From: Rubritalea squalenifaciens DSM 18772
Lineage (GTDB): Bacteria; Verrucomicrobiota; Verrucomicrobiia; Verrucomicrobiales; Akkermansiaceae
Assembly (NCBI RefSeq): GCF_900141815.1
Contig: NZ_FQYR01000003.1
Span: forward strand, 682,001-746,000
Length of the DNA stretch: 64,000 bases
Direction: 5' to 3'
The notes under the pieces are model-generated. The model saw nothing but the letters and a program-made list of their open reading frames with translations, made no database searches and had not been told where the DNA came from. Numbering within the stretch: the first letter of the stretch is position 1; each line of letters opens with the position of its first letter. Positions 60,978 to 64,000 of this stretch are shown piece after piece. A program made the translations under genes and the position numbers.

Positions 60978-61637
60978 TTAGGAACGTAGTTTCTCCGCCA
61001 ACTGAATGTCTTGGGGAAAAGTGATTTTGATATTTGGGGTGTTATTCTCAACCAGGTGAGTAGCCACGCCGATCAACTCAAGAGCGGAAACCTCATCGGT
61101 AACAAGTGAGCCAGAAGATTCGACCGCTTCATAAGCCTTCTGCAGTAGCTCACGCTTGAAGATTTGAGGGGTTTCCATAGCCCATAGGTTATCCCTATCT
61201 ACAGCTGCAACAACGACTCCTTGGTCGTCGGAGCGCTTCACAGTATCGACAATCCGCTTAGCCGATGTTGCCGCACCAAATTGAGACGCTGCAATAATCG
61301 TTTTCTCAATTTGTTGAGGCGAGATGAGAGGCCTTGCACCATCGTGCACCGATATCAGTTGGGCATCACTAGTTAGGGCCTTGATGCCATTATAGACGGA
61401 ATTGTGTCGATCTGATCCGCCATCAACTCTACTAACAGGAATACTTAAATCTGATAGACCTAACTGGTTAAATCTATCTTCTGGGCACACCACGATTATC
61501 TCACAGATTTCTGGAGTGCTGGCGAAGGCTTTGATGGAGTGCTTGAGTACCGGTTCACCATCGAGGGGAGCCAGAAGCTTATCAAAGCCCATTCTTCTGC
61601 TAGTACCAGCAGCGACAATGATGGCAGCGGTCGACAT
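60978..61637 (-). CDS. ispD: 2-C-methyl-D-erythritol 4-phosphate cytidylyltransferase
   Basis: Third enzyme of the MEP isoprenoid pathway, forming CDP-methylerythritol. 219 residues, normal length. The nucleotide loop is VAAGTSRRMGFDK at about 8-20. VSVHDGARPL is present as ISVHDGARPLISPQQIEK, and the C-terminal block VTDEVSALELIG with ENNTPNIKITFPQD completes the signature. Between yqeY (upstream) and the M16 peptidase (downstream). Confidence 0.96.
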   Translation of the reverse strand: MSTAAIIVAAGTSRRMGFDKLLAPLDGEPVLKHSIKAFASTPEICEIIVVCPEDRFNQLGLSDLSIPVSRVDGGSDRHNSVYNGIKALTSDAQLISVHDGARPLISPQQIEKTIIAASQFGAATSAKRIVDTVKRSDDQGVVVAAVDRDNLWAMETPQIFKRELLQKAYEAVESSGSLVTDEVSALELIGVATHLVENNTPNIKITFPQDIQLAEKLRS

Positions 61638-61646
61638 CAGCTTAGA

Positions 61647-62099
61647 TTAGGATAGGGCCTTCATGACGGCTTGAGATAGGGTCTTTCCATCAGCACGACC
61701 TTCCGTGCTCTTCTGGAGGACTCCCATGACTTTGCCCATGTCAGCGCGTGTAGAAGCACCTGTTTCGGTGATAGCCGCAGTGACTGCAGCTTCGATCTCC
61801 GCATCGCTCAATGCTGCCGGAAGATATTTTTCAAGGACGGTAACTTCAGCCTGCTCTGCGTCTGCAAGCTCAGGGCGGCCAGCATCCTGATATTGTTTAA
61901 TGGAATCCTGGCGCTGCTTGATTTGTTTACGAACCACAGCCATGGCCTCGGTCTCGTCCAGTTCTGCACTGGCGCCGCCTTTTTCGATCGCAGCATTCTT
62001 GATAGCAGAAATTAGAGAGCGGATGGTGGTGAGAGCAACCTTGTCTTTGGACTTCATTGCATCTTTCATGTCTGACTTGAGAGTTTCTTGAATGCTCAT
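61647..62099 (-). CDS. yqeY: GatB/YqeY domain protein
   Basis: 150-residue YqeY-type protein. MSIQETLKSDMKDAMKSKDKVALTTIRSLISAIKNAAIEKG is the family start, and RQDSIKQYQDAGRPELADAEQAEVTVLEKYLP and MGKVMGVLQKSTEGRADGKTLSQAV follow. Related to the tail of GatB; thought to interact with tRNA or amidotransferases, with no proven activity. First gene of the yqeY-ispD-M16 set. Confidence 0.93.
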   Translation of the reverse strand: MSIQETLKSDMKDAMKSKDKVALTTIRSLISAIKNAAIEKGGASAELDETEAMAVVRKQIKQRQDSIKQYQDAGRPELADAEQAEVTVLEKYLPAALSDAEIEAAVTAAITETGASTRADMGKVMGVLQKSTEGRADGKTLSQAVMKALS

Positions 62100-62205
62100 A
62101 GCTCAACTGTGTGCAGCTTCATGGAACATGCAAGTGTGAAGTGATGGGGGAGATGAATGCTGCGGGGAAATCTAATAAAAGATGCGCATGGTTCGTTAAC
62201 TTCAT

Positions 62206-62652
62206 ATGGCTAGTTCTAAATCCGAACAACTATTGAAGGACGACGAGCCAATGATGGATATTTCATCACTGATCGACGTGTGTTTTTTGCTGCTTATCTT
62301 CTTTCTCGTCACTTCGACGATTTTGCCGACCGAGAGAGACCTGATGTTGAAGTTGCCTGATGGCAGGGGTGTCCCCTCTGAGGATGTAGTGATTAACTTG
62401 AGTGTCGATGCTCAGGGGCAAATCAAAATGAAGAGTGGGGGAGTAGAGGAAGTTATCGATAGTGATAGCAATAATCGAAATCTACCCAAGCTGGTAGATC
62501 GGCTACAACTGTTCAAGATGGCCGCCGGACCCAATGACGTTGTGGCGATGATCGATGTCGACGACGCAGCAAGTCAGCAGCGTTTTATAGATGTCATGAA
62601 CTGCCTCGCAGGAGAAGAGGTTACCAAGGTGGCTTTCACGGCTAGAGATTAA
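62206..62652 (+). CDS. ExbD/TolR-family biopolymer transport protein
   Basis: 148 residues. Cytoplasmic N-terminus, one membrane helix (about 20-41, SSLIDVCFLLLIFFLVTSTIL) containing the conserved Asp25 used for proton flow, and a periplasmic domain (INLSVDAQGQIKM). ExbD works with ExbB/TolQ in energising outer-membrane transport, but no exbB is beside it here. Single gene, followed 42 bases later by the DUF1080 gene. Confidence 0.9.
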   Translation: MASSKSEQLLKDDEPMMDISSLIDVCFLLLIFFLVTSTILPTERDLMLKLPDGRGVPSEDVVINLSVDAQGQIKMKSGGVEEVIDSDSNNRNLPKLVDRLQLFKMAAGPNDVVAMIDVDDAASQQRFIDVMNCLAGEEVTKVAFTARD

Positions 62653-62694
62653 TTTCAACTTGGCAAAAACGCAGTGTAGGGACACCTTGTTGAC

Positions 62695-63402
62695 ATGTTC
62701 ACCACTCTAGGAAAAACAATCACAATGGCACTTGGTGTCTGCGCGCTGGGATCCACCCTGCTCGCAGCCGAGGTGGAGCAGCCAGATGAAAGCAAAGGCT
62801 GGAAGAAACTCTTCGACGGCAAAACAACCAAAGGGTGGCGCACCTATAACCAGAGGGAAGCTAAGCCTCAATGGCAAGCTGTTGATGGTGCGCTCACACT
62901 AACGAAGCCCGGCGGCGGCAATCTTATTACTGAAGGGCAGTATGAGAACTTTGATCTCCGCTTGGAATGGAAAATTCCGAAAGGTCGTAATAGTGGGCTC
63001 TTTATTGGTGCAAAGGAGAGTGAACGAGTGATTTACCAGGATGCTATCGAAATGCAGATCCTCGGAAATACAGGCTTTCCAAAGCTTGATGACTACCACA
63101 TTGCGGGTTCAATCTACGGTTTCTTTCCAAGTAAGAGGGAATGGGCAAAGCCTGACGGAGAGTGGAACAAAGTCAGAATCCTTAAGAAAGACGGAAACAT
63201 CAAAGTTTTCTTTAATGATCAAGTTGTTGCAGACTTCAAGCCTTCTAGCGAAGAGTTTGCTCAGATGATTGCTAAGACGAAGTTTAAGGCTTGGCCTCAG
63301 TTCGGGAAGCATGAAAAGGGGCATATTGGCTTCCAGGACCATGGAGATAGTCACGGCCTCGCAATCCGGAATATTTGGATCAAAGAGCTTGATGCGAAGT
63401 AA
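62695..63402 (+). CDS. DUF1080 (3-keto-disaccharide hydrolase-type) protein
   Basis: 235 residues. Signal peptide to about residue 23 (ALGSTLLAAEVEQ), then one DUF1080 beta-sandwich: KLFDGKTTKGWRTYNQREAKPQWQAVDGALTL, the strand DLRLEWKIPKGRNSGLFIGAKES, the helix and loop YQDAIEMQILGN, and KRILKKDGNIKVFFN-like elements. It ends GHIGFQDHGDSHGLAIRNIWIKEL, the usual close. Very common in Verrucomicrobia and Planctomycetes. Predicted periplasmic, acting on oxidised sugars. Confidence 0.92.
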   Translation: MFTTLGKTITMALGVCALGSTLLAAEVEQPDESKGWKKLFDGKTTKGWRTYNQREAKPQWQAVDGALTLTKPGGGNLITEGQYENFDLRLEWKIPKGRNSGLFIGAKESERVIYQDAIEMQILGNTGFPKLDDYHIAGSIYGFFPSKREWAKPDGEWNKVRILKKDGNIKVFFNDQVVADFKPSSEEFAQMIAKTKFKAWPQFGKHEKGHIGFQDHGDSHGLAIRNIWIKELDAK

Positions 63403-63425
63403 TTAGCGGTAATAGTACCGACATC

Positions 63426-64000
63426 ATGCATCATAGACACAAAGCACTTTGCTTCATTTTGCTCTCGATCTCCTGTAGCGGAAGCCTTCGAGCTGAGCAA
63501 CCGGCTTACATAGGCGGGGCTGGAGATAATCAGCAGGAGATCGTAAGTGCTTTGCAAAAAATTACTCCAGAGCAGAGAGACGGACTGGTCTTTCTGCTCA
63601 AACACATGCCCGAATCCGACCTTAAGACTCTCAAGGCGGATTTTCTACTGCAAAACGTTGATTTTGCCTACCGCGCCAGGAATTCATTCGTCTGGGCTAA
63701 AGAGGTTCCAGAGGAGATCTTCCTCAATGATGTTCTTCCTTATGCCTCACTTGACGAGAGGCGTGACAATTGGCGAGGAGACTTTTACAAAAGGTTTAGT
63801 AATGTCGTTAAGGAGGCCAAATCTCTGGATGAGGCCTGTCTCTTGGTTAACAAGCAGATCAAGGAGGTTGTTAAGGTTGAATACAACACCAAGCGGAAGA
63901 AGCCAAACCAAAGCCCCTATGAGTCCATGGAACAAGGGATGGCTAGCTGCAGTGGTCTTTCCATTCTCTTGGTTAATGCCCTGCGTTCTGTGGGCATTCC
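63426..64000 (+). CDS. Exported transglutaminase-like protein (3' end outside window)
   Basis: 191 complete codons from the ATG at 63426 to the window end without a stop. A signal peptide (about 1-23, FILLSISCSGSLRA) is followed by a helical N-terminal domain (LQNVDFAYRARNSFVWAKEVPEEIFLNDVLPYASLDERRDNW) of the type that precedes transglutaminase-core domains. QGMASCSGLSILLVNALRSVGIP carries the likely catalytic cysteine in its helix. The histidine and aspartate would lie beyond the window. Follows the DUF1080 gene by 23 bases. Confidence 0.85.
   Translation, partial: MHHRHKALCFILLSISCSGSLRAEQPAYIGGAGDNQQEIVSALQKITPEQRDGLVFLLKHMPESDLKTLKADFLLQNVDFAYRARNSFVWAKEVPEEIFLNDVLPYASLDERRDNWRGDFYKRFSNVVKEAKSLDEACLLVNKQIKEVVKVEYNTKRKKPNQSPYESMEQGMASCSGLSILLVNALRSVGI

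Noticed and set aside
1-64000. CRISPR array or cas genes
   Set aside because: No regularly spaced repeats and no Cas-like proteins on either strand.

Overview
The window looks like chromosomal DNA of a marine-type verrucomicrobium (class Verrucomicrobiae). This is inferred from gene content. Lineage markers include a PVC-type beta-propeller/CxxCH heme protein with an NPCBM-like insert, a DUF1080 protein, a formylglycine sulfatase, a Minf_1886-like Planctomycetes/Verrucomicrobia-restricted protein, and FloA next to a small membrane protein. No rRNA, CRISPR array or phage is visible. One tRNA gene, tRNA-Leu(CAA), is present.

Layout. 1-5394: partial sulfatase, UvrD/PcrA helicase, small membrane protein and KH-domain RNA-binding protein, then divergent pyrF-recF. 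5458-8355: a tight plus-strand cluster of ECF sigma factor, membrane anti-sigma-like protein, secreted protein, DUF1573 protein and membrane-anchored rhodanese. 8359-12101 (minus): dnaG, a second ECF sigma factor and a glucose/sorbosone dehydrogenase-like protein. 12259-13218: trxB with a good promoter and terminator. 13291-25950: a 12.65 kb mobile unit (below). 25951-32129: YifB/ComM ATPase, LuxR-type regulator, DUF6941-like protein, short-chain dehydrogenase, and cysJ behind a structured leader. 32193-36634: AddA/RecB-like helicase-nuclease, LOG protein and tRNA-Leu. 36722-42542 (minus): small membrane protein, floA, polX, ybaB, dnaX and the Minf_1886-like gene. 43120-48544: group III-type phosphofructokinase, MgtC/DUF4010 membrane protein and the large PVC cytochrome. 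48771-54577 (plus): Lrp-like regulator, aminotransferase, CPBP protease, a degenerate NAD-synthetase homologue and a membrane-anchored coiled-coil/beta-helix protein. 54654-62099: a second UvrD/PcrA, small membrane protein, ftsY, a hypothetical, an MFS transporter, M16 peptidase, ispD and yqeY. 62206-64000: ExbD, DUF1080 protein and a partial transglutaminase-like protein.

The most notable object is the mobile unit between trxB and comM. A complete Tn3-family transposon (tnpR, tnpA, perfect 37-bp inverted repeats, 13296-17138) forms its left end. Its right end is a 70-bp stub of the same transposon (25876-25945), in the same orientation. The stub was made by an internal deletion at a 7-bp microhomology. 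The 5-bp direct repeat AGTTA lies outside the two outermost ends only. The inner flanks are AACCT and AAGCT. This is the geometry expected of a Tn3 cointegrate whose second copy, with its res site, was deleted, so that TnpR could no longer resolve it. A composite transposon is the alternative. The enclosed cargo is a heavy-metal efflux locus (Cys-rich secreted protein, czcC, czcB with a cysteine/histidine repeat domain, czcA, CDF transporter), with a divergent ArsR/SmtB repressor and a near-perfect operator. Near the left cargo edge are an orphan ParD-like antitoxin and the first ~31 codons of an MmeI-like restriction-modification gene.

Genes are mostly densely packed, with short gaps or 1-4 base overlaps. 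Shine-Dalgarno signals are often weak, so several starts were chosen by family length and by neighbours.
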